Both the position numbers and the translations under genes were made by a program. A stretch of DNA of 46,942 nucleotides from Propionibacteriaceae bacterium (GTDB lineage: Bacteria; Actinomycetota; Actinomycetes; Propionibacteriales; Propionibacteriaceae), in NCBI GenBank assembly GCA_031285845.1, contig JAITVK010000003.1, forward strand, positions 1 to 46,942, read 5' to 3'. The notes beneath the pieces were generated by a model. That model searched no databases and was not told the origin of the DNA. It was given only the letters and a program-made list of their open reading frames with translations. Shown here piece after piece: positions 34,217 through 41,989 of the stretch; position 1 is the first letter of the stretch, and each line of letters begins with the position of its first letter.

Positions 34217-34290
34217 TGGCCAAGGTCGGGATCGAACCGACGACCTCATCCTTTTCAGGGATGCGCTACTACCGACTGAGCTACCTGGCC
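34217..34290 (-). tRNA. tRNA-Phe (anticodon GAA)
   Basis: On the minus strand the acceptor GGCCAGG pairs with CTTGGCC (one G-T), discriminator A. The anticodon stem CATCC/GGATG encloses CTGAAAA, giving GAA. The T arm GTCGGTTCGATCCCGAC is intact. It is last of a three-tRNA cluster. Confidence 0.95.
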
Positions 34291-34314
34291 GCTGAGCCGT
34301 GATCGACTCGACAG

Positions 34315-34388
34315 CGACCCCGATGGGACTTGAACCCACGACCTCCGCCGTGACAGGGCGGCGCGCTAACCAACTGCGCTACGGGGCC
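34315..34388 (-). tRNA. tRNA-Asp (anticodon GTC)
   Basis: Acceptor GGCCCCG pairs with CGGGGTC, discriminator G. The stem CCGCC/GGCGG encloses CTGTCAC, anticodon GTC. Middle of the cluster, 24 nt from tRNA-Phe. Confidence 0.95.
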
Positions 34389-34499
34389 ATATGGCCTTGC
34401 CGGAAGACCGGCCTGACAAATTATATCCTAAGCTCGCCTCAAGGGCCAATCTCGGCCGAGTCGGAAGAGGGCATAAAACCGATCCGCCTCGACTGCGCG

Positions 34500-34572
34500 C
34501 ATCCCCAACGGGGTTCGAACCCGTGTTGCCGCCGTGAAAGGGCGGTGTCCTAGACCCCTAGACGATGGGGAC
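34500..34572 (-). tRNA. tRNA-Glu (anticodon TTC)
   Basis: Acceptor GTCCCCA pairs with TGGGGAT, discriminator G. The stem CCGCC/GGCGG encloses CTTTCAC, anticodon TTC. First of the cluster; 111 nt without a gene lie between it and tRNA-Asp. Together with tRNA-Glu(CTC) at 1705 both Glu codons are covered in this window. Confidence 0.95.
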
Positions 34573-34590
34573 ATGGCTACAGCGCCTACC

Positions 34591-34619
34591 AGTGTAGGGG
34601 ATCAGAGCCGATCCGTCAC
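34591..34619 (-). promoter_or_regulatory. Promoter of the Glu-Asp-Phe tRNA cluster
   Basis: On the minus strand GTGACG, an exact 17-nt spacer and TACACT lie 19 nt before tRNA-Glu. This is the best-spaced promoter in the window. Confidence 0.6.
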
Positions 34620-34817
34620 CTAGGCGCGGTGGCTCAGGTCATCTGGGCGCGTGCTGTGAGAGGCGCGGTGACTCAGCTCGGTGACCCACGATTGGCCGAG
34701 GCGCACCGAGTCAACCTCGAGCTCGGCGCGAGCCCGACCGTGCCAGCCTCACCGCGGGTGCCGAACCCGACCAGGCCAACCCTGCGTCACCGCGCAATGA
34801 CCTGTCACAATGGGAGC

Positions 34818-35531
34818 ATGGATTGGTCGACCGTGATCGTGGCGGGAGTCGCCGCCCTGGTCGGGGTGGTGGTGGCTTTCGTGGCGGATCGCCGCCGATC
34901 TCAGGCTCGTCGGCGCATTCTCAGTTCGCCACCGCAGCGAACGAGTCTGGAATCGTTGGCGGCCCCGGAATACCTCAGTTCGGATCAGGTCAGGTCACTC
35001 CGCCAGACTGAACGTGCGGCGAGGCTGCCCGACGACGGCGCGCTGCGACACCCGCCTGTGACGTCAGACCAACCAGAGTTGGCGGCCGGTTGGGCCAGTG
35101 CTGACTTCATCAACGACCCGGTCGCCAGGCGAGCCGTGATGTGGGACCCGATGGTGTTGATGGTCGAGACGGTGACACGGTGGCAGTATCTGCCCCCGGT
35201 CATCCGTACGGCGTTGGATGCCGACCGAGCGTTGGTGGTCGTCGCCTCGTCCATCGACGAGTCGATCGTGACGACGTTGGGACTCAACGCCGTCGCTGGT
35301 CGGCTGAGGTGCCTGTGTGTCCTCACAGATCAGGTCGCCGACGTGCCGAGGTTAGTCGGAGGAGAGGTGGTCTCCAGCGCTGATCTGGCTGCCGACTATG
35401 TGCCGGCGACCAGTTGGGGTCGGTGCGAGGCTTGGGTGGCGGACAGCGACCACAGTTGGATCGTGGGTGGCTTCGGCACTCAGCCCCAGCCCAACTCATC
35501 CAGTCGCTCGTCGTCGATGCCGAAGAAGTGA
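34818..35531 (+). CDS. Membrane-anchored protein resembling a stand-alone GroEL apical domain
   Basis: 237 residues from ATG 34818, with CACAAT six bases upstream; the longer frame begins in non-coding sequence. Residues 4-23 are one membrane helix followed by [10 protein letters not shown], so the rest should face the cytoplasm. Residues 91-218 align by eye with the GroEL apical domain: [10 protein letters not shown] with GYLSPYFINK, DPMVLM with [14 protein letters not shown] with [27 protein letters not shown] with [32 protein letters not shown] with [12 protein letters not shown], and WIVGG with TIIDG. The equatorial ATPase domain is absent. The connection is to a substrate- and GroES-binding fold, not to folding activity itself. 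The 3' end overlaps the next gene (convergent). Confidence 0.7.
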   Translation: [237 protein letters not shown]

Positions 35532-35833
35532 GCCATCTCGTGGATCACGGTGATCCCGATCTCTTCGATCAGTTCATCGCGGTCGTCGCACAGTCGTTTC
35601 AGTGGGCCGCGATAGATCAGAATACGATCCGGCAGCACAGCGCCGTACGACGTGTCTCGTTCCGAGCGTGGCACGCCTTCGTACAAGCCGAGCAGGTCGG
35701 GATCGGAACCCTCGGGCTCGTCCTCGACGAGGATGACCACATTGTCGACCAGGTCCAGCAACTCCATCGGAACCGAATCCAAGGCTTCGGACACCGCTTG
35801 GTCGAACTCAGCGTCGGTGATGTTCACAGCCAT
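35480..35833 (-). CDS. Small zincin-like metalloprotein (HExxH, DUF1025-type)
   Basis: 117 residues from ATG 35833; an ATG at 35842 is the alternative. TAAGAT at 35846-35841 sits seven bases before the chosen start, a leaderless arrangement. The C-terminal IGITVIHEMAHFFGIDDERLDELG carries HExxH plus a downstream Asp, the compact minigluzincin-like site. FDQAVSEALDSVPMELL and LPDRILIYRGPL are the other family segments. Whether it is an active peptidase is unknown for the family. No signal peptide. Its last 52 nt overlap the 3' end of the convergent apical-domain-like gene. Confidence 0.88.
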   Translation of the reverse strand: MAVNITDAEFDQAVSEALDSVPMELLDLVDNVVILVEDEPEGSDPDLLGLYEGVPRSERDTSYGAVLPDRILIYRGPLKRLCDDRDELIEEIGITVIHEMAHFFGIDDERLDELGWG

Positions 35834-35840
35834 GGTCGCC

Positions 35841-35846
35841 ATCTTA
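35841..35846 (-). promoter_or_regulatory. -10 box of a probable leaderless promoter (metalloprotein)
   Basis: TAAGAT on the minus strand, seven bases before the ATG at 35833. Confidence 0.45.
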
Positions 35847-35941
35847 CCCAGGCCAGCGGTCTACACCGGCGATCAGGTGTGAGGCCGCGGGTCCGGTCGG
35901 TGGAAGTGAATCATTGTTTCGCGTCAACAGTGGGTCTCAGC

Positions 35942-35971
35942 TTGGGGTTCGGGAGTAAAATGGCCTAAACT
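35942..35971 (+). promoter_or_regulatory. Candidate infB promoter
   Basis: TTGGGG at 35942-35947, an 18-nt spacer and TAAACT at 35966-35971; TAAAAT at 35956-35961 is a second possible -10. It would give a leader of about 130 nt. Confidence 0.4.
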
Positions 35972-36011
35972 GTGCGGTGGTCCGTTGCAGTGACGGACTC
36001 GTAACAGTAAA

Positions 36012-36108
36012 GGTTGGGCAGTTGCTCATGAGCCAGCGATGAGTTGTACAAAATGAGCACTCGAACCATGTGACTTGCCCAGACGCGGTCTGGGCACAAA
36101 GGAGATTT
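36012..36108 (+). promoter_or_regulatory. infB: Structured infB leader with competing hairpins
   Basis: GCCCAGAC-GCG-GTCTGGGC (36077-36095) forms an 8-bp hairpin three bases before the AAAGGAG ribosome site. Its 5' arm can instead pair upstream: TGCCCA (36076-36081) with TGGGCA (36015-36020). TGCTCAT (36023-36029) can also pair with ATGAGCA (36053-36059). Mutually exclusive folds next to a ribosome site suggest regulation of IF-2 synthesis, but no experiment or known family supports it. Confidence 0.35.
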
Positions 36109-38850
36109 GTGGCTAAGCCCCGCGTCCACGAGCTCGCGAAGGAGCTCGGACTCGACAGCAAGACTGTGCTGTCCGCACTCACCGACATGGGTGAGTACGT
36201 TCGCTCGGCGTCATCGACCATCGAGCCGCCCGTGGCCCGTCGGCTGAGGGAACGCTTCTCGTCTCAATCCGCGCAAGCGGCTCCGATGCCCGCGGTCGCG
36301 ACACCGCCGCCCGCTCCAGCCGCTCGTCCAGCGTCGACTGCTAGCCAACCGCCTGCTGAAGAGGTCAAGCCCAAGCCGGAACCGGTCGTCACGCCGACTC
36401 CTACGGCGCGCAAACCCGCACCGGCAGCGCCGCGTGGCGCCTCGGCCGCTCCAACACCGGTCGTGCCGCGTCCGGGCCGCCAGGCCGCATCCGAGGCCAC
36501 ACCGCCCGCGCCAGCCGCACCGTCGAGGCCAACGCCGGACAAGCCCGCCATTCCTAAGCCATCCTCGATGATTCCTCGCCCGATCCCACGGCCCATGCCG
36601 CATCCTGGGCAAGGTCGTCGTCCCGGCGCGCCGCGTCCGGGAAACAATCCGTACGCCTCATCGCAGGGCATGGGGGTCCGTCGTCCGCGCGAGGACGATT
36701 CTCGTCCCGGTACGGGCGGGCCCAGGCCGCCACGCCCCAGTGGTGTTGGCCGTCCCGGCGGTGGCATCGGCGGTCCTCGTCCGACTCCCGGTGGGATGGG
36801 CGCCAGCGGCCAGGGGCCATCGAGTCGTCCGGGCGGACGCGGTCGCGGCGGAGTCGGCGGCGGTTTTGGCGCGCCGACACCCGGACAGGCCCCGGCTGGC
36901 CGCGGAGGTCGCGGTGGTCGAGCGGGTTCGGGAACCCAGGGAGCCTTCGGGCGTTCGGGCGGACCGAACCGTAAGAACAAGAAGTCGAAGAAGGCGCGTC
37001 GTCAAGAGTTCGACGAGATGGAAGCGCCGACGATCTCGGGTGTGCGTATTCGCCCGGGTGACGGCCAGACGATCCGGCTCCCCCGTGGCTCGTCGCTGAC
37101 TGATCTGGCCGAAAAGATCTCGGTCGATCCGGCTCAGCTGGTTCAAGTGTTGTTCAACATGGGCGAGATGGTCACCGCCACCCAGTCTGTGTCGGATGAC
37201 ACCTTGGAGATCTTGGGCACAGAGCTCAACTACGACATTCAGGTGGTGTCTCCTGAGGACGAGGACCGCGAACTGCTGTCGTCGTTCGACATCGACTTCG
37301 GTGAGAATTTGGCCGATGACGCCGATCTGGTGGTGCGCCCGCCGATCGTCACAGTCATGGGTCACGTCGACCACGGCAAGACCAAGCTGCTCGACGCTTT
37401 CCGTCACACCAATGTGGTGGCCGGCGAGGCGGGCGGGATCACCCAGGCCATCGGCGCGTACCAAGTGACCACTGAGGTCGACGGCCAGGAGCGCCAGGTG
37501 ACTTTCATCGACACCCCGGGCCATGAGGCCTTCACCGCGATGCGTGCCCGTGGCGCGCAGGTGACGGACATCGCCGTGCTCGTGGTCGCCGCCGACGATG
37601 GTGTGATGCCTCAGACGATCGAGGCGTTGAACCACGCCAAAGCGGCCGACGTGCCGATCGTGGTGGCCGTGAACAAGATCGACAAGGTGGGCGCTGATCC
37701 GACCAAGGTGCGTGGCCAACTGACGGAGTACGGCCTGGTGCCCGACACCTACGGCGGCGACACGATGTTCGTCGACGTCTCGGCGGTGACCCGTCAAGGT
37801 CTCGACGAGCTGTTGACCGCGATCGTGTTGACCGCTGACGCCGAGCTGGATTTGCGGGTCGATCCCGACATGCCGGCTCAAGGCGTGGCCATCGAGGCTC
37901 ATTTGGATCGTGGACGCGGTCCGGTCACCACGGCCATCGTTCAGCGCGGCACCCTGCGCATCGGCGATCCGCTGGTCGCTGGCAATTCGTACGGTCGTGT
38001 GCGGGCGTTGATCAACGACGTCGGCGCGACGGTGGACGAGGCTCCGCCGTCGACTCCGGTCCAGATTCTGGGCTTGACGGCCGTTCCTGGCGCTGGCGAC
38101 AACTTCCTGGTCGTCGACGACGAGCGTACCGCCCGTCAGATCGGCGAGCGTCGTGAGGCGAGAATGCGCGCGGCCGCGTTGGCTAAGTCCGCCAAGCGTC
38201 GCACGCTGGAGGACCTGTTCCGCGAGATGGAGAAGGGCGAAGAGCTCAACCTCATCCTCAAAGGCGACTCGGCCGGTTCGGTCGAAGCTTTGGAGGACGC
38301 CTTGCTCGGCATCGACGTCGGCGACGAAGTCAGCCTGCGCATCATCGACCGTGGCGTCGGCGCGATCACGGAGACCAACGTCACGTTGGCGGCCGCGTCG
38401 GACGCGATCATCATCGGTTATCGGGTACGCGCCCAAGGCCACGCCACCCAGTTGGCGAACCAAGAGGGTGTGGACATCCGCTACTACTCGATCATCTACC
38501 AAGCGATCGACGACATCGAGTCCGCCTTGAAGGGCATGCTCAAGCCGATCTTCGAAGAGCAGGAGCGCGGCACGGCTCAGGTCCGTCAGGTCTTCCGTTC
38601 CTCCAAGGTTGGTGTCATCGCCGGCTGTATGGTCATGTCTGGCACGATTCGGCGTCACGCCAAGGCCCGGTTGGTCCGCGACGGCATCGTCGTCGCCGAG
38701 ACCTCGATCAACACCTTGCGTCGCGAGAAGGATGACGTGGTCGAGGTTCGTGAAGGCTACGAATGCGGTGTGACCTTGGACGGCTTCAGTGACATCCGGG
38801 TCGACGACATGATCGAGACGTACGAAATGGTTGAGAAACCACGGGTCTGA
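36109..38850 (+). CDS. infB: Translation initiation factor IF-2
   Basis: 913 residues from GTG 36109, which follows AAAGGAG and begins with [20 protein letters not shown], the conserved IF2_N domain. A long Pro/Ala then Gly/Arg-rich linker (about 55-300) is typical of actinobacteria. A second IF2_N ([17 protein letters not shown]) precedes the GTPase domain: GHVDHGKT (about 418-425), DTPGHEAF and NKID (about 521). Domains II-IV follow, ending in the fMet-tRNA-binding C2 domain. IF-2 positions initiator tRNA on the 30S subunit and promotes subunit joining. rimP, nusA and ylxR, which often precede it, are absent here. rbfA follows at 14 nt. Confidence 0.97.
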   Translation: MAKPRVHELAKELGLDSKTVLSALTDMGEYVRSASSTIEPPVARRLRERFSSQSAQAAPMPAVATPPPAPAARPASTASQPPAEEVKPKPEPVVTPTPTARKPAPAAPRGASAAPTPVVPRPGRQAASEATPPAPAAPSRPTPDKPAIPKPSSMIPRPIPRPMPHPGQGRRPGAPRPGNNPYASSQGMGVRRPREDDSRPGTGGPRPPRPSGVGRPGGGIGGPRPTPGGMGASGQGPSSRPGGRGRGGVGGGFGAPTPGQAPAGRGGRGGRAGSGTQGAFGRSGGPNRKNKKSKKARRQEFDEMEAPTISGVRIRPGDGQTIRLPRGSSLTDLAEKISVDPAQLVQVLFNMGEMVTATQSVSDDTLEILGTELNYDIQVVSPEDEDRELLSSFDIDFGENLADDADLVVRPPIVTVMGHVDHGKTKLLDAFRHTNVVAGEAGGITQAIGAYQVTTEVDGQERQVTFIDTPGHEAFTAMRARGAQVTDIAVLVVAADDGVMPQTIEALNHAKAADVPIVVAVNKIDKVGADPTKVRGQLTEYGLVPDTYGGDTMFVDVSAVTRQGLDELLTAIVLTADAELDLRVDPDMPAQGVAIEAHLDRGRGPVTTAIVQRGTLRIGDPLVAGNSYGRVRALINDVGATVDEAPPSTPVQILGLTAVPGAGDNFLVVDDERTARQIGERREARMRAAALAKSAKRRTLEDLFREMEKGEELNLILKGDSAGSVEALEDALLGIDVGDEVSLRIIDRGVGAITETNVTLAAASDAIIIGYRVRAQGHATQLANQEGVDIRYYSIIYQAIDDIESALKGMLKPIFEEQERGTAQVRQVFRSSKVGVIAGCMVMSGTIRRHAKARLVRDGIVVAETSINTLRREKDDVVEVREGYECGVTLDGFSDIRVDDMIETYEMVEKPRV

Positions 38851-38864
38851 CAAGGAGAGACACC

Positions 38865-39293
38865 ATGGCCGGAGCTGGAGCGCTGAAAGTCGCTGAGCAG
38901 ATCAAGCACATCGTGACTCAGACGCTGTCACGTCATATCAGCGACCCCAGACTGGGATTCGTCACCATCACCGAGGTGAGGCTGAGCAAGGACTGGCAGC
39001 AGGCCGAGATCTTCTACACCGTCTTAGGCGACGAACAGTCGTGTCAGGACACCGCGGAAGGCCTTGAGGCGGCCAAGGGCCAACTTCGTACGGCCGTGGC
39101 GCGTGGGTTGACCCTGCGTACGACTCCGGCGTTGGCCTTCATTTTGGACCGTTTGCCGCAGGCCTCGGGCGAGTTCGAGCAACTCTTGGCCTCGGTCAAG
39201 GCTCAAGACGCCGACATCGCGGCCAAGGCCCGTTCGGCCCAGTTCGCCGGCGACGAGGATCCGTATAAACATGATGACGAGGCGACCGAGTGA
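38865..39293 (+). CDS. rbfA: 30S ribosome-binding factor A
   Basis: 142 residues. RbfA binds free 30S subunits during late maturation of the 16S rRNA 5' end and is needed in the cold. The KH-like core is seen in VAEQIKHIVTQTLSRHISDPRLGFVTITEVRLSKDW and in AKGQLRTAVARGLTLRTTPALAFILD. The C-terminal tail is acidic (DEDPYKHDDEATE), as in many actinobacteria. It follows infB at 14 nt with AAGGAG before its ATG, and its stop overlaps the truB GTG (GTGA). Confidence 0.95.
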   Translation: MAGAGALKVAEQIKHIVTQTLSRHISDPRLGFVTITEVRLSKDWQQAEIFYTVLGDEQSCQDTAEGLEAAKGQLRTAVARGLTLRTTPALAFILDRLPQASGEFEQLLASVKAQDADIAAKARSAQFAGDEDPYKHDDEATE

Positions 39294-40357
39294 GCGCTGA
39301 CCTGTCCGGGGTCGTCCTGCTCGACAAACCGGCGGGGATGACCTCGCAACAGGCGGTGTCCCGGGTCAAACGTGCCTTGGGCGTGCGTAAGGCTGGTCAT
39401 GGCGGCACGCTGGATCCTGACGCGACCGGTTTGCTGGTCATCGGGGTTGGGCGAGCCACCCGGCTGCTGGGATACGTCTTAGGTCATGACAAGATCTATA
39501 GCGCCACGATCCGTCTGGGTGTCGGCACGGTGACTGATGACGCCGCCGGTGAGCCGCTGGGAGAGGTCCGTGACGCGAGCAGGCTGGATCTGGCGACAGT
39601 GTCGCAGGCGATGGCCCGCCTGACCGGTGAGATCCAGCAGGTTCCGAGCGCGGTGTCGGCCATCAAGGTGGACGGTCGGCGCGCGTACGCGATGGTACGC
39701 CGCGGCGAGGCGGTCGAGCTGGCGTCGCGGGCGGTGACCGTGCGTCGTTTCGACTTGAGGCAAGCGGTGGTTTCCGCGCCGTGGCTCGATCTGGAGGTCG
39801 AGGTCGAATGCAGCTCAGGAACCTACATCAGGGCGCTGGCCCGGGATTTGGGACGCGACTTGGGTGTCGGTGGGCATCTGACGAGGTTGCGACGCCAATG
39901 GATCGCTGGTTTTCCGCCGGATCGCATGGTCGGTCTGGAGGCGGTTGGTCGCCCAGACGTCGCCTCGCTCATTTCTTTGACTGAGGCGGCCGGCTGGTTG
40001 TTCGACTCGGTGACCGTGCCCGATTCGATGGTGGCCGACATCACCCAAGGCCGCCCGATCCCGGTGAGCCTGACCGGGACGACTGATCATCCGACAGCGA
40101 TTCTGGGACGGGTGCGCCCACAGTCGGGATCGGCCGAACCGGTGGTGGTGGGCCTGTACCGAGCCGATCCGGATCATGGCGGACGAGCCGTCCCCGTGGC
40201 GGTGTTCATCAGCGGTGGCGACGGTGATGGTATCGTGACCGTGTCGGATTCGTCGGCGATGGCACTCAGTGATCAGAGTCGGCCAACGTCACCGCCCGGC
40301 GGAATCGGTGATGAGCAGGATCCATCCGCTCATGATCAGACAAGGCGGGGCCAGTGA
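39290..40357 (+). CDS. truB: tRNA pseudouridine-55 synthase
   Basis: 355 residues from a GTG that overlaps the rbfA stop. It converts U55 of the T loop to pseudouridine in nearly all tRNAs. LLDKPAGMTSQQAVSRVKR and KAGHGGTLDPDATGLLVI carry the catalytic Asp (Asp42). KIYSATIRLGVGTVTDDAAGE and VPSAVSAIKVDGRRAYAMVRRGE are further family blocks, and CSSGTYIRALARDLG closes the core. The C-terminus runs about 40 residues past the usual end as a Ser/Asp/Pro-rich tail of no clear function. Its stop overlaps ribF (GTGA). Confidence 0.95.
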   Translation: MSADLSGVVLLDKPAGMTSQQAVSRVKRALGVRKAGHGGTLDPDATGLLVIGVGRATRLLGYVLGHDKIYSATIRLGVGTVTDDAAGEPLGEVRDASRLDLATVSQAMARLTGEIQQVPSAVSAIKVDGRRAYAMVRRGEAVELASRAVTVRRFDLRQAVVSAPWLDLEVEVECSSGTYIRALARDLGRDLGVGGHLTRLRRQWIAGFPPDRMVGLEAVGRPDVASLISLTEAAGWLFDSVTVPDSMVADITQGRPIPVSLTGTTDHPTAILGRVRPQSGSAEPVVVGLYRADPDHGGRAVPVAVFISGGDGDGIVTVSDSSAMALSDQSRPTSPPGGIGDEQDPSAHDQTRRGQ

Positions 40358-41244
40358 ACACAGTTGTGGCAGTGGGTAACTTCGACGGAGTGCACCGCGG
40401 ACACCAGGCGATTCTGGCTGCCGCGAGACGACTGGCCGGTTCATCAGGCCACGTCACCGCGGTGACGTTTTGGCCTCACCCTTTGACCGTGCTGGCCCCT
40501 GATCGCGCTCCGGCTTTGCTGTGCGATCTGGACGAGCGGAAACGCTTGTTGCGACAGTACGGCGCCGATGACGTCCATGTGGTGGATTTCACCGCCGAGC
40601 TGGCCGGCTTGAGCCCCAACCAGTTCATTCAGCGGATCCTGCGGCCGATTCACCCCCAGGCGGTCGTCGTGGGAAGCAACTTCCATTTTGGAGTCGGCGC
40701 CAGCGCTGATGGTGAGCGGATGCGAGCGCTGGCCGAGGGTCTGTTCGATGTCACGGTGTTGCCGCTGTTGAGCGATGGCGGGACGGTGTCCTCGTCCCGC
40801 ATTCGTCAGGCGCTGGTCGATGGTGAACCGGCGCGGGCCGCCAAGATGCTGGGCCGGTGGTTCCGCTACATCGGTGTGGTGGTGACGGGGGATCGCCGCG
40901 GTCGTACGCTGGGTTTTCCCACCGCCAACATCGAAGTGCCCGCGCTGCGGGCCTGCCCAGCTGACGGGGTCTACGCCGGGTTCCTGGTCAGTGACACTCA
41001 ACGCTGGGCGGCGGCCATCTCTGTGGGCGACAACCCGACGTTCGACGGCGCTGATCGGCGTGTCGAGGCGTATGCCATCGACCAGGTCGGACTTCAGCTC
41101 TACGGACAGCGCATGGGAGTGGATTTCGTCGCCAAGGTGCGTGAGCAGCGTCGTTTCGACTCGCGGGAAGACCTGATCGAGCAGATGACGGCGGATGTGC
41201 GCACGGTCTCGGCGCTGGTGGCCGACACTGAACCGGACCTCTGA
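40354..41244 (+). CDS. ribF: Bifunctional riboflavin kinase / FAD synthetase
   Basis: 296 residues from a GTG overlapping the truB stop. It phosphorylates riboflavin to FMN and then adenylates it to FAD. N-terminal adenylyltransferase domain: AVGNFDGVHRGHQAIL with the nucleotidyltransferase HxGH-like site, VVGSNFHFGVGASADG and SSSRIRQALVDGE. C-terminal kinase domain: RRGRTLGFPTANIEV (flavin/ATP binding), DGVYAGF, SVGDNPTFDG and VEAYAIDQ. The truB-ribF-rpsO order is widespread in bacteria. It is last of the four overlapping or tightly spaced genes from infB. Confidence 0.96.
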   Translation: MNTVVAVGNFDGVHRGHQAILAAARRLAGSSGHVTAVTFWPHPLTVLAPDRAPALLCDLDERKRLLRQYGADDVHVVDFTAELAGLSPNQFIQRILRPIHPQAVVVGSNFHFGVGASADGERMRALAEGLFDVTVLPLLSDGGTVSSSRIRQALVDGEPARAAKMLGRWFRYIGVVVTGDRRGRTLGFPTANIEVPALRACPADGVYAGFLVSDTQRWAAAISVGDNPTFDGADRRVEAYAIDQVGLQLYGQRMGVDFVAKVREQRRFDSREDLIEQMTADVRTVSALVADTEPDL

Positions 41245-41417
41245 AGAGCAGATTCTTGCGCTAAGCCTGACATTGGCCATCCTGCGGCGCAGATCGTGCA
41301 CGGCTCTCCCGCCCAGCCTGACCTCGGTGGCGCTTCGACGCGAACTCCGCCCGCAGCTTCGACGCGAATCTGGCCCCTGATTGTCCCCGCGATTACCCGT
41401 CGCCACGTCGGCGGTGG

Positions 41418-41423
41418 TAATCT
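41418..41423 (+). promoter_or_regulatory. Candidate -10 box for rpsO
   Basis: TAATCT in the 259-nt gap between ribF and rpsO, about 80 nt before the start codon. The preceding part of the gap shows no gene. Confidence 0.35.
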
Positions 41424-41457
41424 TGGTCAGCCGTTTGACGGCCGCGAATCGAGAGCG

Positions 41458-41476
41458 CCTGTCCATCAGGGACGGG
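41458..41476 (+). promoter_or_regulatory. Hairpin in the rpsO leader, possible S15 autoregulatory site
   Basis: CCTGTCC pairs with GGACGGG (7 bp, 5-nt loop), flanked by GCGC on both sides, 15-20 nt before the GAGGAG ribosome site. S15 represses its own mRNA through leader structures in several bacteria; assignment here is inference. Confidence 0.3.
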
Positions 41477-41503
41477 CATCGCGCAACGGATGAGGAGTGG
41501 CAC

Positions 41504-41767
41504 ATGGATGCTGCGGAAAAGACCAAGATCATTCAGGAGTACGCCATCACGACCGGTGACACCGGTTCGGCTGATGTTCAGGTGGCCCTCCTGACCAAGC
41601 GAATCGCTCACTTGACTGAGCATTTGAAGGCTCACAAGGGCGACCACCACTCACATCGTGGTTTGATGCTGATGATCGGGCGTCGCCGTCGCCTGCTGAA
41701 CTACCTGGCCAAGCAGGACATCGAACACTACCGCAAGCTGATTGAGCGTCTCGGCCTGCGCCGATGA
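41504..41767 (+). CDS. rpsO: 30S ribosomal protein S15
   Basis: 87 residues from ATG 41504, with GAGGAG upstream; the longer frame reaches into the leader. S15 binds 16S rRNA early and forms an intersubunit bridge. The family pattern is complete: [44 protein letters not shown] and [15 protein letters not shown], ending [12 protein letters not shown]. The DTGSADVQ loop and the HKKDHHSRRG-like segment are RNA-contact sites. It is followed by an 11-bp hairpin and then pnp, the same rpsO-pnp order as in E. coli. Confidence 0.97.
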   Translation: MDAAEKTKIIQEYAITTGDTGSADVQVALLTKRIAHLTEHLKAHKGDHHSHRGLMLMIGRRRRLLNYLAKQDIEHYRKLIERLGLRR

Positions 41768-41774
41768 TCGTCAC

Positions 41775-41802
41775 CAGGGCGCAAGCACTGTCTTGCGCCC
41801 TG
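41775..41802 (+). promoter_or_regulatory. rpsO-pnp intergenic hairpin (processing site or attenuator)
   Basis: A perfect 11-bp stem (CAGGGCGCAAG / CTTGCGCCCTG) with a 6-nt loop starts 7 nt after the rpsO stop. No T run follows, so it is more likely an RNA-processing or stability element than a full terminator. In E. coli an RNase III site in this gap controls pnp. The rest of the 222-nt gap shows no gene. Confidence 0.5.
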
Positions 41803-41989
41803 TATGCTTGAGGAAAAATACAGATATTTCTCGCACACCGCCTTCCGGCGTCGGGTACGGTCTTTGGTGGTGGCTTTCGGGTGTCAAGCCCCGCGAGCCT
41901 CGATCGAAGACCGCCGCTGACGATTGTGGGGCCATGCCTGGTGATGAGCATTGGGTGTGTCTGTGTGCGTGTTCATGAAAGGAACACCT

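Noticed and set aside
36109-37000. Repetitive Gly/Pro/Arg codons in infB as a tandem-repeat or CRISPR-like array
   Set aside because: Low-complexity coding sequence typical of actinobacterial IF-2; no regular spacer-repeat pattern. No CRISPR array was seen in the window.
36658-38853. 731-codon open frame antisense to infB
   Set aside because: It mirrors the infB codon pattern, has no family motif, and IF-2 on the other strand is certain.
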